Source: UBA2365 sp964594045 (GTDB taxonomy: Bacteria > Bacteroidota > Bacteroidia > Chitinophagales > Saprospiraceae). From it: a DNA stretch of 64,000 nucleotides. A program made the position numbers and the translations under genes. Below the pieces are notes generated by a model. That model did not search any database. It saw nothing but the letters and a program-made list of their open reading frames with translations, and had not been told where the DNA came from. Below are positions 9,608 to 15,494 of the stretch, piece after piece. Numbering within the stretch: the stretch's first letter is position 1; every line of letters begins with the position of its first letter. The stretch is from contig CAZQKR010000020.1 of assembly GCA_964594045.1 (NCBI GenBank), forward strand, positions 1-64,000. The letters are read 5' to 3'.

Positions 9608-9715
9608 AGTCCGGGAACCATCCACAAAAAACCAAATTGTACAGTCAACACACAAGTCTGCTGTTGGGTAGGTGAAAAGCGGTATTACAATCTGAATTAA
9701 TTGATCTTATCAGGA

Positions 9716-10543
9716 TCAATCGTCCATATCGTCGTTGGCCATGATCATCTGTCTCCTTTTTTCCTGTTCTTCCGGAGACTCAGTTCTGTCAATCTTATCA
9801 ACAGATGTTGCTATATCATCTGCAACGATGACCCTTCCGCAATTTTCACAGGCGATGATCTCTTTTTTCTGCGCAATTTCGATTTGGATTTGTGGAGGAA
9901 CAGCGTTGTAGCAACCGCCGCAAGTACCTCTTACGATCGTAACTACAGCCAGTCCGTTCTTGGTCCTTTCCCTGATTTTGTTGAAAGACATGAGCAATCT
10001 TTCTTCTACAGTTTTTTCAGCTCTGGCTTTTTTCTTCTGGAGTGCATCTTCCTTACTTTCCGTTTTTTCAATGATCTCACGAAGTTCCACTTTTTTGCTG
10101 TCAAGATCTTTTTCCTTAAGCGCAAGTCTTGAATTGGCTTCTTCCAGGTTTTGGGCCTTTACATTTTTCCTGTCATTGGCTTCCCTGATCTTTTTTTCTG
10201 ATAACTGGATTTCCAGTGTCTGATATTCCAATTCCTTGGTGAGTGCTTCAAACTCCCTGTTATTCTGTACGTTATCCAGTTGTTTTTTATATTTGTCGAT
10301 CAGATCATGACTGTCTTTGATGTTGCCCTGGTGTTTGGATACCTCATGTTCAATATCTTTAATATTTTCCTCCATTTTAACGATACGTTTCCGGAGGCCT
10401 TCTATTTCATCCTCAAGATCGCTCACTTCCATCGGCAATTCCCCTTTCAAGGTGTTGATCTCGTCAAGTTGTGAAGTAAGGTATTGCAATTTGTAGAGGT
10501 TAGTCAGCTTTTCTTCTACCGTTTGAACTTTTGTCTTGCTCAT
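9716..10543 (-). CDS. Coiled-coil zinc-ribbon protein (zf-RING_7 / CdsZ-like)
   Basis: 275 residues. Residues about 10-190 are a long antiparallel coiled coil rich in Glu, Lys and Leu. The C-terminal part holds a C4 zinc ribbon with two knuckles, CGGC (about residue 208) and CENC (about 235), joined by PPQIQIEIAQKKEI. The family was described as a putative chaperone-like or RNA/DNA-linked protein (CT398/CdsZ in Chlamydia, HP0958 in Helicobacter, where it binds RpoN and flagellar RNA). The gene starts 3 bp after the NIF3 stop. This pairing of NIF3 and zinc-ribbon genes is widespread in bacteria, so a shared role is likely although unproven. It is cytosolic. Confidence 0.85.
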   Translation of the reverse strand: MSKTKVQTVEEKLTNLYKLQYLTSQLDEINTLKGELPMEVSDLEDEIEGLRKRIVKMEENIKDIEHEVSKHQGNIKDSHDLIDKYKKQLDNVQNNREFEALTKELEYQTLEIQLSEKKIREANDRKNVKAQNLEEANSRLALKEKDLDSKKVELREIIEKTESKEDALQKKKARAEKTVEERLLMSFNKIRERTKNGLAVVTIVRGTCGGCYNAVPPQIQIEIAQKKEIIACENCGRVIVADDIATSVDKIDRTESPEEQEKRRQMIMANDDMDD

Positions 10544-10546
10544 AAA

Positions 10547-11344
10547 TTAAAGATAGTTTATTGGATTGGAATTCAATTCTGTCAAATGGGCGGCAAAGTT
10601 ACTAAATCTTTTTGTAATTAAATCATAAATTATTTCAACTGTATATTGTTCACTTTCAAAATGTCCTATATCTGCGATCAAAATTTTCCTGTCAGCTTCA
10701 AAAAAATCATGGTACTTGAAATCAGCGGAGACAAAGACATCTGCACCTGACTGCATGGCTGCAGGTAGTAAAAAGGCGCCGGATCCGCCACAAACGGCAA
10801 CTTTTTCAATCATTTTACCTGAAAATCCTGTATAACGGATACATTCAGCTTGCATAGCTTTTTTAAGCCGGAGTAAAAACTCGCGTTCTGGTGTTGGAGC
10901 AGTACAAGTTCCGATTATACCGGCACCAACAGGAATTTCTTCTGTTGTCAGGCTCATTTTCGGACTCAGCAATGTGATATTTGTCAAACCAATTTTTCGG
11001 GCAATCTTTTCGCTGACCCCGTTATACAGAAGATTGTCCAGATTCGTGTGCATTGCGTAGATCGCAACGTTGTTCCGGATCGCCTTGATCAGGGTCCTGC
11101 CGACAAAATGATCCGGGGTCAATTTCTTGATTCCTCCGAAAATCAGCGGGTGGTGTGCGATGATCAGGTTGCAGTTTTTTGAAATGGCTTCTTCAATATG
11201 TTCCTCTGTGGAGTCAATACAGAGCAAAACCCCTGACAAATCGGCATTTTCATCTCCGCAGATCATTCCTGAATTGTCATAGTGTTCCTGGTTGGTCAGT
11301 GGGGCTATGTTTTCAAGGTAGGTCAACAATTCTTTGATTTGCAT
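10547..11344 (-). CDS. NIF3-like dinuclear metal centre protein (YbgI/YqfO family)
   Basis: 265 residues. Metal-binding motifs are at both ends: HHPLIF (about residue 65, first His pair), HTNLDN (about 99) and GHFESEQY (about 229), which are the conserved histidines, Asp and Glu of the dinuclear site in this hexameric family. In YbgI, the E. coli homologue, the family is a putative cyclohydrolase-like enzyme, but its physiological substrate is unsettled. Many Bacteroidota members are about 365 residues with an inserted CutA-like domain between the two halves. This one is the short form with no insert. It lies between the flippase gene and the zinc-ribbon gene in one minus-strand run. Confidence 0.9.
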   Translation of the reverse strand: MQIKELLTYLENIAPLTNQEHYDNSGMICGDENADLSGVLLCIDSTEEHIEEAISKNCNLIIAHHPLIFGGIKKLTPDHFVGRTLIKAIRNNVAIYAMHTNLDNLLYNGVSEKIARKIGLTNITLLSPKMSLTTEEIPVGAGIIGTCTAPTPEREFLLRLKKAMQAECIRYTGFSGKMIEKVAVCGGSGAFLLPAAMQSGADVFVSADFKYHDFFEADRKILIADIGHFESEQYTVEIIYDLITKRFSNFAAHLTELNSNPINYL

Positions 11345-11417
11345 GATAGATGAGGTAATTTAACTTTGAAAAATAAATTGAAGATCACCGAAAACTGTTC
11401 TCTGTGCTTAAGCCAGT

Positions 11418-12509
11418 TCAGGCTGAATGATCATCTCTTAATGTTTTCTTTGGAACAATTTTTCCCGGAGCTTTGTTGATAAACGGTAAAATGATGGATG
11501 CGATAATGCCCAAGAAAACAACACCAAAGATCTGTACCGTAAAAAATGTGATATTGGCATATGAAAAGCCATCAGAACCTGAAACACCGTAGATCAGCAA
11601 TCCGGAGGTCACCAAAAAATGGTAAGTCCCCATTCCGCCCGGAGAGGGAATGATAAACCCGAAACTACCCAGTGTAAAGATCACCAGTGCGGCATCCACA
11701 CCAAGTCCACTTGTCGGCTTGATCACATAAAATCCAACATACACCATCATAAAAAACATCACCCAGATAAAGAGAGAATGAAAAATGAACCAGCCAGGTT
11801 TCTGAACGGATTTTATGGATTTTACGCCTTCGATCAAGCCTTTTATGAAGTATTTTAACCTTAAACCATATTTTGATTGCCGGATCTGAGGAGTCAGGAT
11901 CATGATCAGCCCTGAAGTCAGTATTAATGCCAAAACAATGAGGATATACGGGTTTTGAAGGAGGGATGAAATTTTTTCTGACAGATTATTGTTTTCTGCC
12001 AAAAAATCACTTAACTCCCTGAAAGCAAAAACAAAAGCCAGGCAGGTGATCATGAACATAATGATCACATCAATGATCCGGTCCAGGAGGACTGTACCCA
12101 TGACTTTGTCCAATGTGATCTTTTCATACCTGGACATGGTGGCGGCCCTCACGATCTCTCCAAGTCTGGGCAGGCCGAGATTAGCAAAATAGCCAAGAAT
12201 TATTGCCAAAAATGAGTTGATGAACCGAACGTCGGGCTGCAGTGGTTTTAACAGCATTTGCCATCTGACAGCACGTGAGGCAGCGCTTAAAACAAACATG
12301 AGGATCATGGTGATCAGTGGCCAGACTTTTGCAGTGATAAAATCTGCATAAAGCTTTTCCAGCAGGCTGCACTGATCCGCAGGATTACCCTGGGAAATGC
12401 ATTCTTCAAGATAAGATTGCTGCTGCTTATGGTAAACCAAATATAAAATGATGATCCCTACAGAGAAAAAAAGGATAATTCTCAAGGTATTCTTCAGCGC
12501 TGTGTTCAA
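11418..12509 (-). CDS. Flippase-like membrane protein (LPG synthase TM region / UPF0104 family)
   Basis: 363 residues with about eight hydrophobic segments: near residues 7-25, 57-75, 92-112, 140-165, 190-210, 240-262, 275-300 and 320-345. The motif RWQMLLKPL near residue 82, LPRLGEIVRAATMSRYE near 115 and PSPGGMGTYHF near 290 are the conserved loops of the lysylphosphatidylglycerol synthetase transmembrane family (PF03706). Members move lipids or lipid-linked sugars across the inner membrane. No synthetase domain is attached, so only the flippase-like half is present. It begins 6 bp after the panD stop, so it is cotranscribed with it. Its cargo is unknown. Confidence 0.85.
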   Translation of the reverse strand: MNTALKNTLRIILFFSVGIIILYLVYHKQQQSYLEECISQGNPADQCSLLEKLYADFITAKVWPLITMILMFVLSAASRAVRWQMLLKPLQPDVRFINSFLAIILGYFANLGLPRLGEIVRAATMSRYEKITLDKVMGTVLLDRIIDVIIMFMITCLAFVFAFRELSDFLAENNNLSEKISSLLQNPYILIVLALILTSGLIMILTPQIRQSKYGLRLKYFIKGLIEGVKSIKSVQKPGWFIFHSLFIWVMFFMMVYVGFYVIKPTSGLGVDAALVIFTLGSFGFIIPSPGGMGTYHFLVTSGLLIYGVSGSDGFSYANITFFTVQIFGVVFLGIIASIILPFINKAPGKIVPKKTLRDDHSA

Positions 12510-12515
12510 CTGGTT

Positions 12516-12863
12516 TTATTTTTTGTGATTATTTCCATCCACATAAACGGTGATCGGCTGAAAAGCCCTTGCTTCATCAGGGGTAAGGTAAATATAGGAA
12601 ATAATGATGACAATATCACCCACCTCGGCTCTTCTCGCTGCAGCACCGTTCAAACAAATGGTACCGGAACCCCTTTCACCCTTGATCGCATAGGTTTCAA
12701 GTCTTTCTCCATTGTTGTTGTTGACGACCTGTATCCTTTCTCCTTCGATGATATTGGCTGCTTCCATCAAATCTTCATCAATGGTGATACTGCCCTCATA
12801 GTTGAGGTTTGCATCAGTCAGGGTTGCCCTGTGTATCTTGGATTTTCTAACTTGTATCAGCAT
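12516..12863 (-). CDS. panD: Aspartate 1-decarboxylase
   Basis: 115 residues, the usual length. The proenzyme cleaves itself between Gly and Ser in the motif YEGSIT (Gly24-Ser25) to create the pyruvoyl group, and then makes beta-alanine from L-aspartate for pantothenate. Tyr22, Lys9 of the start segment (VRKSKIHRA) and GERLETYAIKGERGSG are conserved substrate-site parts. GAAARRAEVGDIVIIISY closes the fold. It is 150 bp downstream of panC in the same direction, and together they supply both branches of pantothenate synthesis before ligation. A TAATTTTG hexamer-like -7 element lies at 12878-12871 immediately before the start, so a short leader or leaderless transcript is possible. Confidence 0.95.
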   Translation of the reverse strand: MLIQVRKSKIHRATLTDANLNYEGSITIDEDLMEAANIIEGERIQVVNNNNGERLETYAIKGERGSGTICLNGAAARRAEVGDIVIIISYIYLTPDEARAFQPITVYVDGNNHKK

Positions 12864-13013
12864 AACGAAGCAAAATTACAAAAAAAATGCAATATTAAGC
12901 GAAATTGTCTATTGAACAAATCGCAAGTGGTGATTTGTTGGTGCTAAAGGGCCTGAACCACGGTTGCAGGGATATTTCATCATGAGAAATTTTCAAAATT
13001 TGTTCACAGATAA

Positions 13014-13862
13014 TTATTCCTTCAGGATCATATTGTCGATCAAACGGATGTCACCTGCCCATGCAGCGATTAGACCAACAATATAATGGTGGATAACAGG
13101 ATCGTTAACCGGTTGCAGTGTATGTCCATCAACCAGTTCGATGTATTCAGGCTTGAGGCCGGCAGAAGTGATTTTTTTCAAGGCTTCATCCCTGATATTT
13201 GAGATCGGTTTGGTGCCAAGGGAGGATTTCAAATAGGTAAGGGTTTCAAAGATCACTTCGGCTTTTTTTCGGAATTCCCTGGTCAGGCGTTCATTTCTTG
13301 AACTCATCGCCAGACCGCCTGCCTCCCTTTCAGTCGGGATCACTTCCAGTTGAACATGAAGTTTCAGCGTGTTGATCAGGTGCCGGATGATGGTGAATTG
13401 CTGAAAATCCTTTTGCCCCATAAAAAGCACGTCCGGCCTCACGATGTCGAGCAATCGTTTGACTACCTGTACCACTCCTTCGAAATGGCCGGGTCTGAAA
13501 GCACCTTCCAATGTCTTGTCCAGGCCGGCAAGATCAATGTGTACTGTGGTGTCCAGGTTTTTTGGATATATTTCCCTGATCCCGGGTGCAAAAATGATCT
13601 GCAGACCGGTTTCCTTCAGCAAAGCCTTATCCCTTTCCAAATTCCTGGGATATTTTTGAAGATCTTTCGTGTCGTTGAACTGTGTTGGGTTAACAAATAT
13701 ACTGCAAACTGTAACATCACATTTTTTCATGGAGGCACGAACCAGCTTAAGGTGCCCGGCATGCAAAGCGCCCATGGTTGGAACGAATCCGATCGTCCTG
13801 CCTTTTGAGCGGTGAAATTCCAGTTTTCGTTCAAGCGCTTCATTATGTCTAAAATTTTGCAT
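13014..13862 (-). CDS. panC: Pantothenate synthetase
   Basis: 282 residues, normal for the family. It condenses D-pantoate with beta-alanine using ATP via a pantoyl-adenylate. It has the nucleotidyl-transferase features: the HIGH-like GALHAGHLKLV (about residue 31), VNPTQFND (about 58), FRPGHFEGV (about 122), MGQKDFQQ (about 147) and the KMSKS-like AMSSRNERL (about 186). The ATG at 13862 gives a normal N-terminus, without the FVPTMGALH motif being shifted. A promoter at 13921-13891 points at it. It starts the minus-strand run panC-panD-flippase-NIF3-zinc-ribbon. Confidence 0.95.
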   Translation of the reverse strand: MQNFRHNEALERKLEFHRSKGRTIGFVPTMGALHAGHLKLVRASMKKCDVTVCSIFVNPTQFNDTKDLQKYPRNLERDKALLKETGLQIIFAPGIREIYPKNLDTTVHIDLAGLDKTLEGAFRPGHFEGVVQVVKRLLDIVRPDVLFMGQKDFQQFTIIRHLINTLKLHVQLEVIPTEREAGGLAMSSRNERLTREFRKKAEVIFETLTYLKSSLGTKPISNIRDEALKKITSAGLKPEYIELVDGHTLQPVNDPVIHHYIVGLIAAWAGDIRLIDNMILKE

Positions 13863-13890
13863 CAGAATAAATTTTATTGATTTTGATCAT

Positions 13891-13921
13891 CAAAATTATA
13901 AATTCAGTTTGACGAAATCAA
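13891..13921 (-). promoter_or_regulatory. Bacteroidota-type promoter of panC
   Basis: On the minus strand there is TTG at 13921-13919, a 20-nt spacer, and TAATTTTG at 13898-13891. This fits the sigma-ABfr consensus (TTTG, about 19-21, TAnnTTTG). The start point would be near 13885, about 20 nt before the panC ATG. Confidence 0.55.
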
Positions 13922-13980
13922 TATTAAGCAAAATAATCAGGAACTGTGTCATTAAATGCTCATTTTCAATAGCCGCAATT

Positions 13981-14031
13981 ACTTGCCTGCCTTTTTTTAA
14001 TCGCTGATGTTAAAAACAAGGGCAGGCAGGT
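13981..14031. repeat. Long imperfect inverted repeat
   Basis: The left arm ACTTGCCTGCCTTTTTTTAA (13981-14000) pairs with the right arm TTAAAAACAAGGGCAGGCAGG (14010-14030), apart from a small bulge and one mismatch, around a 9-nt loop. The T-run is inside the stem, so it is not a simple terminator. It could be a decayed palindromic repeat (REP type) or a boundary element. Confidence 0.4.
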
Positions 14032-14147
14032 GACCAAAATCAATTGATTCAGCGGTTGAAATACAGTTGTATCATCATGGTCATTCCCTGAATGAGGAGT
14101 TGACGGTATTGCCCGGCTGTCTTCATTTAAATAAATGGCAATTATTT

Positions 14148-14178
14148 TTTGTCATAAATAATTAATTGCTTAATTTTG
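14148..14178 (+). promoter_or_regulatory. Consensus promoter of the tRNA / GIY-YIG array
   Basis: TTTG (14148-14151), exactly 19 nt, TAATTTTG (14171-14178). This matches the Bacteroidota consensus TTTG-N19-TAnnTTTG fully. Transcription would begin near 14185, about 55 nt before the first tRNA-like unit, and run through the array to the intact tRNA-Met. Confidence 0.7.
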
Positions 14179-14240
14179 CGCTCCGTTTCCAATGAAGCGT
14201 TTTCAAAATTGCGTTTCAGAGATGACAGGAAATATCATTT

Positions 14241-14298
14241 AGGGTGGTAGCTCAGATGGTTAGAGCGTCCGTACGGAAGGTCGGCGGAGAAGAGAGTA
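14241..14298 (+). pseudogene. tRNA-derived unit 1 (truncated, loopless tRNA relic)
   Basis: It begins AGGGTGGTAGCTCAG like the 5' end of tRNA-Met, keeps a perfect D-arm (GCTC / GAGC), then has TCCGTACGGA where a 17-nt anticodon arm should be. It continues AGGTCGGCGG (variable region and 5' T-stem) and then leaves the tRNA sequence into AGAAGAGAGT. It cannot fold as a functional tRNA. It is cut by the scaffold gap at 14299. Confidence 0.75.
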
Positions 14299-14398
14299 NN
14301 NNNNNNNNNNNNNNNNNNNNNNNNNNNNNNNNNNNNNNNNNNNNNNNNNNNNNNNNNNNNNNNNNNNNNNNNNNNNNNNNNNNNNNNNNNNNNNNNNN
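14299..14398. other. Scaffold gap of exactly 100 N
   Basis: 100 consecutive undetermined bases, the conventional placeholder for a gap of unknown length. Both flanks carry the same 89-bp repeat family, so the assembler evidently failed inside a tandem array. The true number of units is unknown. Confidence 0.98.
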
Positions 14399-14462
14399 CG
14401 TCCGTACGGAAGGTCGGCGGAGAAGAGAGTAAAAGAAGATAAACTTTTTTGAAAATAAAAGA
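14399..14462 (+). repeat. Tail of a tRNA-derived 89-bp unit after the gap
   Basis: These 64 bp match the last 64 bp of the next unit (14488-14551) with one change (A at 14431 against G at 14520). They contain the palindrome TCCGTACGGA, GGTCGGCGG and the purine-rich spacer ending AAAATAAAAGA. Confidence 0.85.
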
Positions 14463-14551
14463 GGCGTGGTAGCTCAGATGGTTAGAGCGTCCGTACGGAA
14501 GGTCGGCGGAGAAGAGAGTGAAAGAAGATAAACTTTTTTGAAAATAAAAGA
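14463..14551 (+). repeat. Complete 89-bp tRNA-derived repeat unit
   Basis: Starts GGCGTGGTAGCTCAG, identical to the first 27 nt of the functional tRNA at 14552, keeps the D-arm, replaces the anticodon arm by the 10-bp palindrome TCCGTACGGA, retains GGTCGGCGG, and ends with a purine-rich spacer containing AACTTTTTTGAAAATAAAAGA. The next unit begins directly at the true tRNA, so the tRNA is the last member of the array. Confidence 0.85.
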
Positions 14552-14625
14552 GGCGTGGTAGCTCAGATGGTTAGAGCGTATGATTCATAATCATGAGGTC
14601 GGCGGTTCAATCCCGCCCCACGCTA
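14552..14625 (+). tRNA. tRNA-Met (CAU), elongator type
   Basis: 74 nt. The full cloverleaf can be drawn. The acceptor stem is GGCGTGG / CCACGCT with a G-U at position 1-72. The D-arm is GCTC / GAGC. The anticodon stem is TATGA / TCATG with loop TTCATAA (anticodon CAT), the variable region is AGGTC, and the T-arm is GGCGG-TTCAATC-CCGCC. The discriminator is A and CCA is not encoded. The loop TTCATAA and the A discriminator favour elongator Met over initiator or the lysidine-modified Ile tRNA. It is followed at once by a terminator. It is the only intact tRNA in the window and sits between degraded tRNA copies on both sides. Confidence 0.95.
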
Positions 14626-14626
14626 C

Positions 14627-14657
14627 AAAAAATCCCAAAGCTGTGGGATTTTTTTTT
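14627..14657 (+). terminator. Terminator after tRNA-Met (repeat copy 1)
   Basis: AATCCCA (14631-14637), a 6-nt loop, TGGGATT (14644-14650) and a run of eight or more T. It is a strong intrinsic terminator placed right behind the tRNA, so the GIY-YIG gene after it would be reached only by read-through or its own start. An identical copy is at 15005-15035. Confidence 0.9.
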
Positions 14658-14671
14658 ACCCTATAATAATT

Positions 14672-14959
14672 ATGTACTATTTTTATGTGTTATATAGCCT
14701 GAAGGATGACCGTTTGTATAAGGGGGTGACTTCAGATGTTATTAAAAGATTAGAGCAACACAATTCCGGCAGGACCAGGTCAACAAAACACAGGAGACCT
14801 TTTGTATTGCTGTATTTTGAAGAGTATTCCGATAAAACATCAGCATTAAAGCAGGAGCAATGGTCAAAAACATTGGAAGGAGGGGCAAAATTAAAGGCAA
14901 AGTTAATAAATATGTCTTTATTGGATGAAGAAGGAAAAATAAAGATGGGAGCTGGTTAG
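14672..14959 (+). CDS. Small GIY-YIG nuclease-family protein, copy 1
   Basis: 95 residues. YFYVLYS (residues 3-9) and LYKGVTSD (about 16-23) form the GIY-YIG core, RLEQHN (about 27-32) carries the catalytic-site Arg and His, LLYFEEY (about 47-53) supplies the acidic residue, and SALKQEQWSKTLEGGAKLKA is the family C-terminal helix. Stand-alone GIY-YIG proteins of 80-100 residues (UvrC/YhbQ-like) are frequent in Bacteroidota and often lie beside tRNA genes; their function is mostly untested. The ATG follows the tRNA terminator by 15 nt. The last codons (GGA GCT GGT TAG) already belong to a tRNA D-arm, so the stop codon is supplied by the tRNA relic at 14950. Confidence 0.88.
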   Translation: MYYFYVLYSLKDDRLYKGVTSDVIKRLEQHNSGRTRSTKHRRPFVLLYFEEYSDKTSALKQEQWSKTLEGGAKLKAKLINMSLLDEEGKIKMGAG

Positions 14960-15003
14960 AGCGTCCGTACGGAAGGTCGGCGGTTCAATCCCGCCCCACG
15001 CTA
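14950..15003 (+). pseudogene. tRNA relic A, anticodon loop missing
   Basis: AGCT, then GGTTAGAGCG (5 nt of the D-loop, CAGAT, are missing), then TCCGTACGGA, then AGGTC, a complete T-arm GGCGG-TTCAATC-CCGCC, acceptor strand CCACGCT and discriminator A. The stems TCCGT and ACGGA abut directly, so the 7-nt anticodon loop is exactly absent. The 5' acceptor strand is replaced by the end of the GIY-YIG gene. It cannot decode. Confidence 0.85.
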
Positions 15004-15004
15004 C

Positions 15005-15035
15005 AAAAAATCCCAAAGCTGTGGGATTTTTTTTT
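15005..15035 (+). terminator. Terminator in repeat copy 2
   Basis: Identical to the terminator after tRNA-Met: AATCCCA and TGGGATT arms (15009-15015 and 15022-15028) with a T-run. It comes directly after tRNA relic A, as if the relic were still treated as a tRNA 3' end. Confidence 0.88.
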
Positions 15036-15049
15036 ACCCTATAATAATT

Positions 15050-15337
15050 ATGTACTATTTTTATGTGTTATATAGCCTGAAGGATGACCGTTTGTATAAG
15101 GGGGTGACTTCAGATGTTATTAAAAGATTAGAGCAACACAATTCCGGCAGGACCAGGTCAACAAAACACAGGAGACCTTTTGTATTGCTGTATTTTGAAG
15201 AGTATTCCGATAAAACATCAGCATTAAAGCAGGAGCAATGGTCAAAAACATTGGAAGGAGGGGCAAAATTAAAGGCAAAGTTAATAAATATGTCTTTATT
15301 GGATGAAGAAGGAAAAATAAAGATGGGAGCTGGTTAG
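15050..15337 (+). CDS. Small GIY-YIG nuclease-family protein, copy 2
   Basis: 95 residues, identical to the protein at 14672-14959, including the GIY-YIG core, the RLEQHN motif and the C-terminal helix. No synonymous differences were found by eye between the two copies, so any divergence time is very short. As in copy 1, the stop codon falls inside a tRNA-like D-arm. Two identical copies in 0.7 kb would be unstable in a recombination-proficient cell unless maintained by the element itself. Confidence 0.88.
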   Translation: MYYFYVLYSLKDDRLYKGVTSDVIKRLEQHNSGRTRSTKHRRPFVLLYFEEYSDKTSALKQEQWSKTLEGGAKLKAKLINMSLLDEEGKIKMGAG

Positions 15338-15381
15338 AGCGTCCGTACGGAAGGTCGGCGGTTCAATCCTGCCCCACGCTA
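15328..15381 (+). pseudogene. tRNA relic B, anticodon loop missing
   Basis: Same structure as relic A: shortened D-loop, TCCGTACGGA in place of an anticodon arm, intact variable region, T-arm and 3' acceptor strand. It differs from relic A by C to T at 15370, which turns the T-stem pair G-C into a G-U pair (AATCCTGCC). It is the last tRNA-like element of the array. Confidence 0.85.
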
Positions 15382-15393
15382 CACTAAAAATCA

Positions 15394-15422
15394 GGGAATT
15401 ACATATTTGTAATTTCCTTTTT
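15394..15422. terminator. Hairpin terminator closing the array, bidirectional
   Basis: GGAATTAC (15395-15402) and GTAATTTCC (15409-15417) with one bulged T, followed by TTTTTG on the plus strand. On the minus strand it lies about 75 nt after the DCC gene stop. A 9-bp direct repeat, TGTAACACA, follows at 15431 and 15442. Confidence 0.6.
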
Positions 15423-15494
15423 GTTTTTATTGTAACACATTTGTAACACAGATTCGGTTTTACGCGCAAATCCAATGCGCATTTGACATATCTG

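Larger units (their letters stand above)
8702..9715. other. One-kilobase gene-poor region
   Basis: No intact gene lies here. The left 70 bp hold the cryptochrome promoter region. The middle (about 8800-9200) has stops in every frame. The right part carries a broken plus-strand reading frame (9219-9607) described separately. The base composition matches the neighbours, so this looks like old, decaying coding sequence. Confidence 0.5.
13863..14240. other. Divergent spacer between panC and the tRNA array
   Basis: 378 bp without a gene. It holds the panC promoter (minus), a long imperfect hairpin at 13981-14031 and the array promoter (plus) at 14148-14178. No protein-like reading frame is visible. 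Confidence 0.6.
14626..15381 (+). repeat. Tandem duplication of a 378-bp terminator/GIY-YIG/tRNA-relic unit
   Basis: Two direct copies, 14626-15003 and 15004-15381. By eye they differ at one base only: C at 14992 against T at 15370, in the T-stem of the tRNA relic. Each copy holds, in order, a terminator, a 95-codon GIY-YIG gene and the 3' part of a tRNA. The near-identity means recent duplication, gene conversion or an assembly artefact. Confidence 0.9.

Noticed and set aside
9700..9720. Hairpin ATTGATC/GATCAAT at the end of the zinc-ribbon gene
   Set aside because: It overlaps the stop codon and has no T-run on the minus strand, so it was not called a terminator.
14244..14432. Reading frame spanning the N gap
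   Set aside because: Half of its codons are undetermined and the rest is translated tRNA sequence (it begins MVAQMVRAS, a tRNA read as protein).
14241..14551. CRISPR array
   Set aside because: The units are direct repeats without variable spacers, each contains tRNA sequence, and there are no cas genes in the window.
14148..15450. An integrase-type mobile element using the tRNA as attachment site
   Set aside because: No integrase, excisionase or long att-like repeat is present. The only repeat after the array is the 9-bp TGTAACACA pair, too short to be an attachment site. The GIY-YIG/tRNA tandem is described on its own terms.
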